A program made the translations under genes and the position numbers. Below, in pieces: positions 1 to 8,978 of a DNA stretch of 58,493 nucleotides (position 1 is its first letter; the number at the start of each line of letters is the position of its first letter). Origin of the DNA: Ignavibacteriaceae bacterium (GTDB lineage Bacteria > Bacteroidota > Ignavibacteria > Ignavibacteriales > Ignavibacteriaceae); NCBI GenBank assembly GCA_013388515.1, contig JACAFC010000056.1, forward strand, positions 1 to 58,493, in the 5' to 3' direction. The notes beneath the pieces were generated by a model. The model searched no databases and was not told the DNA's origin. It saw nothing but the letters and a program-made list of their open reading frames with translations.

Positions 1-1
1 A

Positions 2-1318
2 GCAAAACATTATCAATGGTATCCTTTTATTAATCTTGGTCATTTTGTTCTTGCTCAAATTTGTGATGATAAAAATCGACATGATTTTATTGAATTTTTG
101 CAGGAGGGCATAGAAAAGGTTTATTTGAAAAGCAAGGATAATCCCTTCCTCTTTGGCGTTCCATTCATCTGGTGTTCAAATAATTTGGTAGCAGCTATGC
201 TGACTCAATGTCATCTTTACAAAAATTTAACAGGTGATACAACATATGAAGAAATGGAGCTGAGTCTTCGCGATTGGTTGTTCGGATGTAATCCTTGGGG
301 AACAAGTATGGTTATTGGTTTACCAGAATATGGGGATTATCCAGTTGATCCACACTCAGCTTTTACTCATCTGAAAAATATTGCAATTAATGGAGGATTA
401 GTTGATGGCCCTGTTTATACATCTATTTATCAAAAATTATTGGGAATTAAATTATATGCTGAAGACGAATACAAAATATTTCAGTCAAATATTGCAGTAT
501 ACCATGATGATTATGGAGATTATTCAACTAATGAGCCAACTATGGATGGCACGGCTAGTTTAACTTATTACTTATCTGCCATGCAACGGATTAGCAGTAC
601 CATTGGGAATAAAAATAAATATGAAATTAGACATGGAGCCGTAGTAAGAACCGATAAATCAAAGAAACAAATTAATTTGGTTTTTACTGGTCATGACTTT
701 GGTGACGGTTTAGAAGTAGTGTACAAAACATTAAAAAAGCATGAAGTGCATGCTTCTTTTTTCTTCACGGGGGACTTTTACAGAAATAAAAAATTTACTA
801 ATCAGATTCAAAACCTGGTAAAAGATGGTCATTATCTTGGTGCTCACTCAAATAAACATCTCTTGTTTGCTTCGTGGACGAATAGAGATTCAACTCTTCT
901 TACTAAAAAAGATTTTTTTGAAGATATAAAATTGAATTATCAAGAAATGAAAAACTTTAACATTAACCCCAGAAACTCAAAAATATTTTTACCAGCATTT
1001 GAGTGGTATAACAATGAGATAAGCATGTGGTGTAAGGAACTCGGATTAGTACTAGTCTGTCATTCCAGCGGAACCGATTCAAATCAAGACTGGACTTATC
1101 CTGAACTGGGAATTAAATATGTAAACAATACAGAAATATTTGAAAGTATATTAGCATATGAATCAAGTCAACCAGATGGACTAAATGGTTTTATATTGTT
1201 ACTGCATGTTGGTGCTGATGATAAACGTCCTGAAAAGTTTTATAACAAGCTGGATGAGTTAATTACCCAGTTAAAAAAACGAGGTTATGTATTTACTTTG
1301 CTGTCAGAAACAATTTAA
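2..1318 (+). CDS. GH9 glycoside hydrolase - CE4 polysaccharide deacetylase fusion (5' truncated by window)
   Basis: The frame is open from nucleotide 2, so the start lies outside the window; 438 residues are visible. The first ~190 residues are the end of a GH9 (alpha/alpha)6 barrel: NPWGTSMVIG, the H-x-L loop near HSAFTHLKN, and DDYGDYSTNE, whose final Glu (visible residue ~178) is where the GH9 catalytic acid sits. From about residue 220 a NodB/CE4-like deacetylase domain follows, with the metal-binding H-S-N-K-H motif (~282-286) and a late LLLHVG motif; the first CE4 motif has the variant form FTGHDFGDG. GH9 covers endoglucanases and also exo-glucosaminidases, and CE4 enzymes remove N-acetyl groups, so an amino-sugar polymer is a plausible substrate (inference). 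A secretion signal cannot be assessed. The family assignment is strong; the substrate is open. Confidence 0.85.
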   Translation, partial: AKHYQWYPFINLGHFVLAQICDDKNRHDFIEFLQEGIEKVYLKSKDNPFLFGVPFIWCSNNLVAAMLTQCHLYKNLTGDTTYEEMELSLRDWLFGCNPWGTSMVIGLPEYGDYPVDPHSAFTHLKNIAINGGLVDGPVYTSIYQKLLGIKLYAEDEYKIFQSNIAVYHDDYGDYSTNEPTMDGTASLTYYLSAMQRISSTIGNKNKYEIRHGAVVRTDKSKKQINLVFTGHDFGDGLEVVYKTLKKHEVHASFFFTGDFYRNKKFTNQIQNLVKDGHYLGAHSNKHLLFASWTNRDSTLLTKKDFFEDIKLNYQEMKNFNINPRNSKIFLPAFEWYNNEISMWCKELGLVLVCHSSGTDSNQDWTYPELGIKYVNNTEIFESILAYESSQPDGLNGFILLLHVGADDKRPEKFYNKLDELITQLKKRGYVFTLLSETI

Positions 1319-1392
1319 TGAGAGTCAGAATTTAGGAGTTGTGTTTACCGGTCGAATCTGATGGCCTTCATTAAATTATTCTGAAAAGTAAT

Positions 1393-1893
1393 TTACCCAA
1401 CCCAGTTTTCTGCAAAACTGTGTCTTCTCATTTCCCGGCTTCTGATAGTAGATACATTTGATTTCACACATATAACAGGTACATCTGCCTGCCGCATAAT
1501 TTTGTCTGCAATATTTCCCATTAACATGTGTGAGAGATTTGTCCAGCCATGGCTTGCAATAACAATCATATCAATATCGTTTTGTCTTGCATAGTTAAGA
1601 ATTTCTTTGTGTGGAATTCCTTCAATCAACACTTCCTTAATTTCAACTTCAGAATGAGGAACTTCAAATTTAAATTTTCGAAGTTCTTCTTTCGCATTTT
1701 CAAACCGGATCTTGTGAATAAACTCAAGGTCAGATTTTCTATGCTGCTGTTCTTGGTAATATATAGGATCGATAACATGAATGAGGTGAAGTTGAGCGCC
1801 ATTGTGTCTTGCAAGACAGTGGCCAAGTTCGAAGACTTGATATGAGCTTGTGCTGAAATCAATCGGGACTAAGATGTTTTTTGCTTGTACCAT
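1393..1893 (-). CDS. Universal stress protein, UspA family
   Basis: The 166-residue cytoplasmic protein has the single Usp alpha/beta fold: KNILVPIDFS at the N-terminus and DMIVIASHGW...MLMGNIADKIMRQADVPVICVK at the C-terminus. The family's ATP-binding G-2x-G-9x-G-S/T loop is only partly kept: Asn follows the last Gly where S/T is usual, so nucleotide binding is uncertain. The start is supported by an AAGGGA Shine-Dalgarno sequence 5 nt before ATG. The gene lies directly downstream of an NtrC-type two-component pair on the same strand, and a sigma-54-like promoter (2134-2150) points at it, suggesting stress or metabolic induction through that regulator (inference). Confidence 0.9.
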   Translation of the reverse strand: MVQAKNILVPIDFSTSSYQVFELGHCLARHNGAQLHLIHVIDPIYYQEQQHRKSDLEFIHKIRFENAKEELRKFKFEVPHSEVEIKEVLIEGIPHKEILNYARQNDIDMIVIASHGWTNLSHMLMGNIADKIMRQADVPVICVKSNVSTIRSREMRRHSFAENWVG

Positions 1894-2133
1894 TAGTTCC
1901 CTTTACTTTTTATTTGATATATTGATTCGATAGCTGATCAACAATTACAATTTATCAATTTTGGAATTAAAGTCAATACTTAAATAAATCTTGGTATAAA
2001 CTTGAAACTCAAGGACTTCCTACTAAATCAAAATGGTAATTTAACTTTAAATATCTAAGCAGAAGGAGAATTACAAATTTCGTTGGCTAAAGTATTCTAA
2101 CGAACAAAGTCATAGCATTCAAACTTAAATGAG

Positions 2134-2150
2134 AGCCAGAATCGTGCCAA
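2134..2150 (-). promoter_or_regulatory. Candidate sigma-54 (RpoN) promoter for the usp gene
   Basis: Read on the minus strand this is TTGGCACGATTCTGGCT. It keeps the sigma-54 core exactly: GG, ten bases, GC, and it differs from the consensus YTGGCACGRNNNTTGCW mainly at one base of the -12 TTGC. Transcription would start near 2123 and run into the usp gene, whose ATG is at 1893. The adjacent gene encodes a GAFTGA-containing sigma-54 activator, which makes the match more credible. Not experimentally shown. Confidence 0.6.
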
Positions 2151-2238
2151 AATTTCACAAAAATGAATAATAGGGTTAGATGTGGTTTACTTGAGGATAC
2201 TTTTATGATGTAGACTGCTGGCTGGAAAAACTAAATAA

Positions 2239-2261
2239 TTGAATTTGCAAGAAAAATTCAA
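2239..2261 (-). promoter_or_regulatory. Inverted repeat, possible activator-binding (UAS) site
   Basis: Perfect 8-bp arms TTGAATTT (2239-2246) and AAATTCAA (2254-2261) flank a 7-nt spacer. The site is about 90-110 bp upstream of the sigma-54-like promoter, the usual distance for an NtrC-family enhancer site. The arms are AT-rich, so a chance palindrome cannot be excluded in this genome. Confidence 0.3.
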
Positions 2262-2322
2262 ACTAAACTTATTAGATGATTTTTTAATTCCGGTTAGTGA
2301 AAATACAGCCCAAATATTGTGT

Positions 2323-3678
2323 TTAAGCTTTAATATCTAGCTCTTTCATCTTTCGATAAAGTGTGGAAAGCCCCACTTTTAACACATCGGCTGTTTTTTC
2401 CTTATCAAAATCGTTGTTTTCAAGTGTTCTTAAAATGTAGTCTCTTTCAAAGCTCTTCACTGAATCTTCAAGCGGACCAGAATCAAACCGATTGACGAAT
2501 AAGTCAGCTGGCCTAAAGAAATTCGGTAAATCTTTAAGTGTAATAAAGTCCTCTTTGGCAAAAATTACAGCGCGCTCAATTACATTTTCAAGCTCACGTA
2601 CTTCACCCTTCCACTCGTAATTTATTAATGCACGCATAGCTTCAGGATCTATTCCCTTAACACTTTTATTCATTTCTTTGCGAAATTTATTTAGGAAATG
2701 ATCTGCTAAAATTGGAATATCTTCTACTCTCTCTTTTAGAGATGGTAAATTAATTTCAATGACGTTCAATCTATAGAATAGATCCTCCCGAAATTTCCCA
2801 TTTTTAATTTCCTGTTTGAGATCTCGATTAGTTGAAGCAATAAATCGAAGATTAACTGAAATTGGAGAAGTAGAGCCTACTGGTGTAAATTCACGCTCTT
2901 GCAAAACTCTTAAAAATTTTACCTGGAGATTTAATGGAAGTTCACTAACTTCATCAAGAAAAATTGTCCCGCCATCAGCAGCTTTAAAGAAACCTTCTTT
3001 ATCGGAAATTGCTCCAGTGAAAGCACCTCGTTTATGACCAAAGAGTTCACTCTCAATAAGATTTTCCGAAATGGCGCCGCAATTAACCGGAATGAAAGCT
3101 TTGTTTTTTCTTTTGCTTTTATAATGCAATGCTCTGGCTACTAATTCTTTACCAGTACCACTCTTTCCGGAAATTAAAACTGTACTATCGGTTTCTGCGA
3201 CAGTATCAATCATCTCATAAATATTTTTAATAAGATGGCTTTTTCCGACTATATTTTCGAAATCATAAGTTCTTTGTATTTCTTTTTTGAGAATTCTGTT
3301 TTCAAGAAGAATATCTTTTATTTCGAGTAATTTTTTAATCTTGATAAGAATTTCATCAAACTCGATGGGCTTTAGGATGTAGTCGCTTGCACCATTTCTT
3401 AAAGCAGCAATTGCAGTATCCAACGAACCATAAGCTGTAATTATGATGATAGAAGTTTGGATATTTAATTTTTGGATTTCATCAATAAGCTGAATGCCTT
3501 TCATACCAGGCATCTCAAGATCAGTAATGATTAAATCAAAAGAATCTTGAATGATTTTATCGTAAGCGGCTTTACCATTTTCCGCTTCCTCTACGAGATA
3601 ACCTTCCTTCTTCAAAACAAATGATAAAGATTCACGAATTATATCTTCATCATCAACTACTAAAATTTTCTGCGACAT
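2323..3678 (-). CDS. NtrC-family sigma-54-dependent response regulator
   Basis: 451 residues in the classic three-domain order. Receiver domain (1-120) with the acidic pair DDE near residue 10 and phospho-acceptor Asp53 in ITDLEMPG. AAA+ domain (~145-370) with Walker A GKSGTGKE, the sigma-54-contacting GAFTGA loop, Walker B GGTIFLDEVSELP and an arginine-rich sensor region. C-terminal Fis-type helix-turn-helix, KTADVLKVGLSTLYRKMKEL. When phosphorylated, such proteins remodel RNA polymerase-sigma-54 at -24/-12 promoters. The start has AGGA just upstream of ATG. It lies 16 nt downstream of its presumed kinase gene, and a sigma-54-like promoter lies beyond its own 3' end. Confidence 0.95.
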   Translation of the reverse strand: MSQKILVVDDEDIIRESLSFVLKKEGYLVEEAENGKAAYDKIIQDSFDLIITDLEMPGMKGIQLIDEIQKLNIQTSIIIITAYGSLDTAIAALRNGASDYILKPIEFDEILIKIKKLLEIKDILLENRILKKEIQRTYDFENIVGKSHLIKNIYEMIDTVAETDSTVLISGKSGTGKELVARALHYKSKRKNKAFIPVNCGAISENLIESELFGHKRGAFTGAISDKEGFFKAADGGTIFLDEVSELPLNLQVKFLRVLQEREFTPVGSTSPISVNLRFIASTNRDLKQEIKNGKFREDLFYRLNVIEINLPSLKERVEDIPILADHFLNKFRKEMNKSVKGIDPEAMRALINYEWKGEVRELENVIERAVIFAKEDFITLKDLPNFFRPADLFVNRFDSGPLEDSVKSFERDYILRTLENNDFDKEKTADVLKVGLSTLYRKMKELDIKA

Positions 3679-3694
3679 TTTTCCTTAACATAAT

Positions 3695-5125
3695 TTAATT
3701 GTGAATTGGAAGATAAATAGTAAATGTTGTTCCCTGCCCGTAAACACTAGATACTTTTATTTCACCTTGAAAACTTTTCACTATTCCATAACTGACCCAC
3801 AGACCCAATCCCGTTCCTTTACCTTCTTTTTTAGTTGTGAAAAAAGGTTCAAAAATTTTGGGAATATTCTCATCAGATATTCCAGTACCAGTGTCTTTAA
3901 AAGTAATTACCACTTCGTTATTATGGCTCTGTTCTGATTTTATAATTATTTTCTTTTCTTTTTTTTGCGATTCTAAAATAGCATCCGCAGCATTTAATAA
4001 AATATTCACAAAAACCTGTTGAATTTGATCGGCAACCAAATGGAGTCGTGGAATATCTGGTTTCAAATCCATGTCAAATATAACATCCTTTGCTTTAACT
4101 CCTACCTTAGTTATTTCAACAGCTTCAGAAATATTTTTGTTAATATCTGTAAGTTGCAGCTCAAAGTTTGAGGGCCGTGAAAAATCAACTAAATCACGAA
4201 TGATTTTTGAAATTCTATTTACCTGGTTTTTAACTAGTTCAAGTTTATCTTTTACACTATCATCGGTGGTATATCGTTGGGCAACTTGAACAATAGCAGA
4301 AATTGAAGCTAATGGATTTCCAACTTCATGAGCTATTCCTGCAGCCAATGTTCCTATGCTTTCCATCTTTTGAGTATGGATGAGTTGTTTTTCTAAGGTT
4401 TTTTTATCGCTTAAATCTCTATGAATACCAAAATAGCCGGTAACATTTTGCTGGTCATCAAGTATAGGTGATATTAGGAGCTGTGTATGGAATGCTTCGC
4501 CATTTTTCTTAATATTTTCAACGTCACCAATCCATACTTTGCCGCTTTTTATCGTGTCCCACATTTCAGTCCAGAATTTTCTCCCATACTTTTTATTTCC
4601 AAAAATTCTTGGGTTTTCACCAATTAATTCATCTCTTGAATAACCGCTAACTTTAAGAAATGCGGGATTGACATAAATCATTTTCCCTTCAGTATCGGTT
4701 ATTTGCAGCGGATTAACAGTGTTTTCAGCTACATAGAAAAATCTTTGAAGCTCGTCCTCACGTTCCTTTTTTTGTGTAATATCCTTTACTTGGACAAAAC
4801 ATTCTTTCCTAATTTTCTCATTGTTAAAAGATGTAAAAGGACAAATAAATAATTCTGCTATAATATTTTTATTACCAATTCTTAGTTTAGAACATAAATT
4901 AGAGCTTTGTCTTAGATGCAAAGCTGATGTCATAGCTTTAGCAAAATCTTGTTTTTCATTCTCTTCAACAAAATCAGGAAATAACGTATTCGCTTTTTGA
5001 TCAGTAATTACTCTCTCTGCAGACTTGTTATAGCGGATAATTAGTCCATTCTCGTCAATAATGAAACACATCGCCTCAAAAAAATCAAAAAACTCAAAAT
5101 CAATCGAAAAACTTTTATGCATCAT
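3695..5125 (-). CDS. PAS-domain sensor histidine kinase (cytoplasmic)
   Basis: 476 residues without a signal peptide or membrane segment, so it probably senses an internal cue. An N-terminal PAS-like region (~10-110) is followed by a second PAS/PAC domain (~125-240, [28 protein letters not shown]). The dimerisation helix carries the phospho-accepting His in [15 protein letters not shown]. The ATPase domain has an N box ([13 protein letters not shown]), G1 (DTGTGI), F (FEPFFTTK) and G2 (GKGTGLGL). The architecture matches NtrB-like kinases. It is transcribed with the NtrC-type regulator downstream, and together they form a complete phosphorelay pair. Signal unknown. Confidence 0.93.
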   Translation of the reverse strand: MMHKSFSIDFEFFDFFEAMCFIIDENGLIIRYNKSAERVITDQKANTLFPDFVEENEKQDFAKAMTSALHLRQSSNLCSKLRIGNKNIIAELFICPFTSFNNEKIRKECFVQVKDITQKKEREDELQRFFYVAENTVNPLQITDTEGKMIYVNPAFLKVSGYSRDELIGENPRIFGNKKYGRKFWTEMWDTIKSGKVWIGDVENIKKNGEAFHTQLLISPILDDQQNVTGYFGIHRDLSDKKTLEKQLIHTQKMESIGTLAAGIAHEVGNPLASISAIVQVAQRYTTDDSVKDKLELVKNQVNRISKIIRDLVDFSRPSNFELQLTDINKNISEAVEITKVGVKAKDVIFDMDLKPDIPRLHLVADQIQQVFVNILLNAADAILESQKKEKKIIIKSEQSHNNEVVITFKDTGTGISDENIPKIFEPFFTTKKEGKGTGLGLWVSYGIVKSFQGEIKVSSVYGQGTTFTIYLPIHN

Positions 5126-5224
5126 CTTTTAACAGTTTTAATATCAATAATATTTTACGAAATTTAATACAAACTTAAGTAAATGTTAATTAATTAATTA
5201 AAATCATAACTTGTTATAATGTGA

Positions 5225-5995
5225 ATGAATAAAATGAAAATTTCTTTAGTTCAATTCAATCCTGTATGGGAGTTAAAAAATGCAAATATGGTAAAATTAA
5301 CCTCAATGCTTGAAAAGAAATCTGCTCTGGGGGATCTAGTAATTTTTCCTGAAATGACTTTGACTGGTTTTACCATGAATGCAACCAAAATGTTTGAGGA
5401 CAAAAACTCTGAGTCATTAAAATTTTTCTCACGATTTTCAAAAAGTAAAAACATTCATGTCCTAGCGGGTATTATTGAAAAGAATAAAAACAATTATTTT
5501 AATAGCTTGGTTCACTTTTCAAGTAACGGAAAGTTACAACAAACCTATAGAAAAATACATCCATTTTCCTTTTCCGATGAAGATAAGTATTACAAAAAAG
5601 GAAACAATATTGTTATCACCAAAATTAAGGAATGGAGAATTGGACTTTCCATATGTTACGATCTTCGTTTTCCGGAATTATTTAGACTTTACGCTAAAAA
5701 AAATGTTGAGTTAATAGTTAATATTGCCAATTGGCCTATCAATAGAATTGAGCATTGGCGAACACTATTGAAAGCCAGGGCGATTGAAAATCAATGTTAT
5801 GTTATTGGTGTAAATAGAGTTGGGAAAGATTTAAAACTCAACTATAACGGCAATTCATCTGTGTTTGATCCGATGGGCAAAGAGATTTTAGCCGCTGCGA
5901 ATAAGGAAGCTATATTTAGTACAGAGATTGACTTAGACTATGTAAAAGAAATACGTGAGCGCTTGCCATTTTTAAGAGACATGCGATTAGTCTAA
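5225..5995 (+). CDS. Carbon-nitrogen hydrolase (nitrilase superfamily), omega-amidase-like
   Basis: 256 residues with the full Glu-Lys-Cys triad of the superfamily: Glu in IFPEMTLTGF, Lys in YRKIHPF, Cys in GLSICYDLRFPELFR. Length and the YDLRFPELFR signature fit the Nit2/YafV branch, whose members hydrolyse alpha-keto acid amides such as 2-oxoglutaramate (family knowledge; the exact substrate is inferred). The start could be the ATG at 5225 or that at 5234. A TATAAT-like box at 5214-5219 is only 5 nt before 5225, so it is unlikely to be the -10 element of a normally led mRNA. The gene is divergent from the histidine kinase gene. Confidence 0.88.
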   Translation: MNKMKISLVQFNPVWELKNANMVKLTSMLEKKSALGDLVIFPEMTLTGFTMNATKMFEDKNSESLKFFSRFSKSKNIHVLAGIIEKNKNNYFNSLVHFSSNGKLQQTYRKIHPFSFSDEDKYYKKGNNIVITKIKEWRIGLSICYDLRFPELFRLYAKKNVELIVNIANWPINRIEHWRTLLKARAIENQCYVIGVNRVGKDLKLNYNGNSSVFDPMGKEILAAANKEAIFSTEIDLDYVKEIRERLPFLRDMRLV

Positions 5996-6059
5996 ATAAT
6001 TGCTGGTGTTATTTCAATTCCTAAGTTATTCATCTAACTACACTGTATTCCCATTTAAC

Positions 6060-6476
6060 CTATGTATGGATTGTTTTTTTTGTTTTGACCATGATTAGAT
6101 GAATACTAACACCAATTGCAATTGCTAATAATAGTAGACGAATGTAAAATTCATCTGTAAGAAGGTAACCGGAGATGAAAATAGAAATCCAGAGCAAAGA
6201 TATTGTGAAGATTTTGGATTTGATTGTTAGTCCTGTTTTATCCTGATAATTTTTCAGATATACACCCAACACTTTATGATTTCTAAGCCATTGGTTGGCT
6301 TTTGGCGAACTTTTCACAAAACAAGCAGATGCAAGAATGAGAAAAATTGTCGTTGGGAGTATTGGAAGGAAAATTCCAAGCACACCTATAGCGACTAATA
6401 ATATTCCGGTAATAAAGTAGGTATAACGGTAAAATTGAATTTTTAATGTTTTTGTATCTGGAAATTTTTGAGTCAT
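6060..6476 (-). CDS. DUF454 (YbaN-like) inner-membrane protein
   Basis: 138 residues with about three hydrophobic segments: one near residues 12-48, containing the family hallmark GIFLPILPTTIFLILASACF, and two from about residue 85 to 130. The loop PKANQWLRNHKVLGVYLKNY between them is also typical of DUF454/YbaN proteins. The function of this family is not established. It stands alone between convergent and divergent neighbours. Family recognition is confident; role unknown. Confidence 0.85.
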   Translation of the reverse strand: MTQKFPDTKTLKIQFYRYTYFITGILLVAIGVLGIFLPILPTTIFLILASACFVKSSPKANQWLRNHKVLGVYLKNYQDKTGLTIKSKIFTISLLWISIFISGYLLTDEFYIRLLLLAIAIGVSIHLIMVKTKKTIHT

Positions 6477-6669
6477 AAAATTTGCAAAGAATTAAAGTTT
6501 CTGATTAACAATTGATTTAATTTAACAATTATCAACTTCAATTTCATCCAAATTCTTTTTCATTAAAAAAACTTGCGGGTATCATCACAACCAATGAAAG
6601 TAATTTTACTTTTATATATTTACCTCAAATATTATTAGGATTATTTAACAATAAACTGTCGATTAACTA

Positions 6670-7077
6670 TTGTTCATTTCAAAACGAAAAATAAATTTTT
6701 ATGATTGCGATGCGGCTGGAATTTTATTCTATGCAAGAATATATGAGCTTTGTCACTCTGTGTATGAAGAAATGATTCAAAGCTTTAATTTGAAAGAAGA
6801 TTATTGGTCAAATGAAGATTATGTTGTCCCAATTATTCACAGTGAAGCAAATTATAAGAAACCGCTTGTGTATAATTCTTTTGTTGAGATAGAATTATCC
6901 GTTCGAACTCTCAGCACCTCTGCATTTAAATTGTTTTACAGTTGTAAGAATGAAGCTGGTGAAATATGCGTAGAGGTTGAAACAACTCACGTTTTTGTAG
7001 ATAAGAAAACCTGGAAGAAAAAGTCGATTAAGGATGATGTAAGGGCTGGATTGACCAAGCATCTGAAAAACAACTAA
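6670..7077 (+). CDS. Acyl-CoA thioesterase, 4HBT (hotdog) family; candidate DHNA-CoA hydrolase
   Basis: 135 residues with the hotdog-fold N-terminus FYDCDAAGILFYARIYEL, whose aspartate corresponds to the catalytic acid of 4-hydroxybenzoyl-CoA thioesterases. The start must be TTG at 6670: no in-frame ATG precedes the conserved region and family members begin in the same way. It sits next to the menaquinone genes (opposite strand), so hydrolysis of 1,4-dihydroxy-2-naphthoyl-CoA, the step after MenB, is a reasonable role (MenI-like; inference from context). A general short acyl-CoA thioesterase is the alternative. It is followed closely by the GIY-YIG gene. Confidence 0.8.
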   Translation: MFISKRKINFYDCDAAGILFYARIYELCHSVYEEMIQSFNLKEDYWSNEDYVVPIIHSEANYKKPLVYNSFVEIELSVRTLSTSAFKLFYSCKNEAGEICVEVETTHVFVDKKTWKKKSIKDDVRAGLTKHLKNN

Positions 7078-7088
7078 ATATCAGATTG

Positions 7089-7373
7089 ATGAGACAATCT
7101 TACGTTTACATTATGTCAAACAAATCCGAAACACTTTATACTGGTGTTACTAGTAATTTAGTTAGGCGTGTTTATGAGCATAAGGAAAAATTGATTGAAG
7201 GCTTTACTTCTAAGTACAACATTAACAGACTTGTCTATTATGAAGTATTTAATGATATGATTTCAGCAATAGCAAGAGAAAAACAAATCAAAGGATGGCT
7301 GAGAAAAAAGAAAATTGATTTAATTGAATCAACGAATCCTCAATGGAAGGATTTAAGCGAGGAGTGGAAGTGA
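7089..7373 (+). CDS. Small GIY-YIG nuclease domain protein (UPF0213/URI-like)
   Basis: 94 residues, essentially one GIY-YIG domain: YVYIMSNKSETLYTGVTSNL carries the two tyrosine strands (YVYI...LYTG), followed by RRVYEHKEK, and a catalytic-type Glu in IAREKQIKGWLRKKK. Family members cut DNA, but the cellular job of these short stand-alone versions is largely unknown. I start at ATG 7089; a TTG lies one codon upstream. The TGA stop at 7371-7373 is the first triplet of a large palindromic repeat, so gene and repeat are directly joined. It is 11 nt after the thioesterase stop and may be cotranscribed. Confidence 0.85.
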   Translation: MRQSYVYIMSNKSETLYTGVTSNLVRRVYEHKEKLIEGFTSKYNINRLVYYEVFNDMISAIAREKQIKGWLRKKKIDLIESTNPQWKDLSEEWK

Positions 7374-7472
7374 GATTCTTCAGTCGTCTTGCTTCGCAAG
7401 TCTCCCTCAGAATGACTATCAAAAGCGTACCGTCATTCTGAATCCTGACTTTAGTCGGGATGAAGAATCTCT
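7372..7472. repeat. Large imperfect palindromic dispersed-type repeat
   Basis: Outer arms AGATTCTTC and GAAGAATCT enclose perfect 10-bp arms TCAGAATGAC (about 7407-7416) and GTCATTCTGA (7432-7441). Small hairpins lie inside each flank (CTTGC-ttc-GCAAG and GACT-tt-AGTC). The whole can fold into a branched stem. Such 'GTCATTCTGAA...GAAGAATCT' units resemble dispersed intergenic repeats known from Bacteroidota genomes (general knowledge; not searched). It separates the convergent GIY-YIG gene and menE. Confidence 0.7.
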
Positions 7473-7517
7473 AATCATAACCATGCAAATTCTTCAGCTT
7501 CCGCTCATTTTGTAGAG

Positions 7518-8978
7518 TTACTTAAGATTTTCCCTTACAGTTCCACGTTTAATTTTCCCCAACTCAGTTTTGGGCAATTCATCAACAAAAAATATTTCTT
7601 TAGGAATTTTGAAAGCTGCAGTTTTATCTCTCAAGAAACTCTTTAACTCATCGGCTTCAAATGTTTGGTCAGGCATTTGAACAATTGCAGCAGCAACTTT
7701 CTGTCCCCACTTTTCATCATCAATGCCAAAAACACAAACCTCTTTCACTTTAGGGAAACCTAAAATTAAATTTTCAACTTCAATAGGATTAACATTTTCA
7801 CCGCCAGTAACAATTAAGTCTGATCGTCGGTTGACAACAAATAAATATCCATCTTCATCTTTGAAACCAATGTCTCCTGCAAAGTATAAATCATTTTTTA
7901 GCTTTTGTTTTGTTGCTGCTTCATCATGTAAGTAACCTTTCATTACAGCAGGACTTTTTACCACAATTTCTCCTTCAGTGTTCGCTTGCATTTCTTTTCC
8001 ATTCTCATCAACAATAAAAACTTCATTCGGAGGAATTGGTTTTCCTGCCGAATCCGGTTTTAATTTAAATTCTTCAGGACTAAGAATTGTTACAAAGGAT
8101 GAGGTTTCAGTTGATCCGTAAACTTTGGAAACATCCCAACCTTTGCTAAATGCTTCTTTCATCAAGTTAGAATTTATAGCACCGCCGCCGAGAAGAACGT
8201 ACCTTAATTCGGGAAATGGCTGCATGCTGTTCTTTAAGATTTCGCTCATCTGAGATGAAACGAACGAAATTAGAGTCGGCTTAAATTGATTCATACTCTG
8301 AATGATTGAATGAATCTTCAGATTATTGGGAATAATAATTTGTGTTCCAAACATTAAAGCGCGGAAAATTATTGAGAATCCTCCGATATGATAAAAGGGA
8401 AGTGATGCAAGCCAACGATCATGAACAGAGTGTTGGATATAGCTATTCTGAATTATTGCGCTGTTAATCAAACTTGAAAATGTTAATTCAACTGCTTTTG
8501 GTTTTCCAGAGGAACCGGAAGTAAAAAGGAAAATAGCAGTTTGATTCTTATCGAAAGTGAAGTCTAAATCAACCTCATCAGTAAAATGTTTTAGGGTTTC
8601 AAAATTTATCTGTTGAAGGTGACTATTTTCAATAAAGCTTTTTGTTGAAGTGTTAACGATGATCTTTTCACTTTTCAAAAAATCAAGCTGAGCTTTGATT
8701 TCTGAAGAAGATAATTTTATGTTTATCGGAACTGGAATGGCTTCGAGCATCCAAAGAGAAATAACAGCAATAATGAAATCGGGCGAGTTCTCCAGCAAAA
8801 CTGGGACAAGAGAACTCTTTTCAACTCCAAAGTGCTTCAACATTTCCACTGAATGATTGCATCTTTGAAGGATTGAATGATAGTTAAATTTCTTTTGGGG
8901 AGTGAGAATCAAGTTTTTATCTAAATCAATTTTAAGATTTTGATTTAATTCTTTGAGAAAATCATGAAAGGTTTTCAT
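7518..8978 (-). CDS. menE: o-Succinylbenzoate-CoA ligase
   Basis: 486 residues of the ANL adenylate-forming superfamily. The P-loop-like motif is FLFTSGSSGKPKAVELT (~150-167), the A5 motif is YGSTETSS, and YFAGDIGFKDEDGYLFVVNRRSDLI plus GGENVNPIEVE mark the hinge between domains. The C-terminal catalytic Lys is in KTELGKIKRG. MenE activates o-succinylbenzoate with ATP and CoA in menaquinone synthesis. The general family is certain, and the specific name rests on its position beside menA, menB, menH, menD and menF on the same strand. A repeat-filled gap of 291 bp separates it from menA. Confidence 0.9.
   Translation of the reverse strand: MKTFHDFLKELNQNLKIDLDKNLILTPQKKFNYHSILQRCNHSVEMLKHFGVEKSSLVPVLLENSPDFIIAVISLWMLEAIPVPINIKLSSSEIKAQLDFLKSEKIIVNTSTKSFIENSHLQQINFETLKHFTDEVDLDFTFDKNQTAIFLFTSGSSGKPKAVELTFSSLINSAIIQNSYIQHSVHDRWLASLPFYHIGGFSIIFRALMFGTQIIIPNNLKIHSIIQSMNQFKPTLISFVSSQMSEILKNSMQPFPELRYVLLGGGAINSNLMKEAFSKGWDVSKVYGSTETSSFVTILSPEEFKLKPDSAGKPIPPNEVFIVDENGKEMQANTEGEIVVKSPAVMKGYLHDEAATKQKLKNDLYFAGDIGFKDEDGYLFVVNRRSDLIVTGGENVNPIEVENLILGFPKVKEVCVFGIDDEKWGQKVAAAIVQMPDQTFEADELKSFLRDKTAAFKIPKEIFFVDELPKTELGKIKRGTVRENLK

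Larger units (their letters stand above)
1894..2322. other. Intergenic region, 429 bp, regulatory
   Basis: No supported gene lies here. It separates the usp gene from the response-regulator gene, both on the minus strand. It holds the sigma-54-like promoter at 2134-2150 and an upstream inverted repeat at 2239-2261; otherwise it is AT-rich and featureless to the eye. The implied usp leader is about 230 nt. Confidence 0.6.

Noticed and set aside
5214-5219. TATAAT as -10 box of the amidase gene
   Set aside because: It is only 5 nt before the first ATG, too close unless the mRNA is leaderless.
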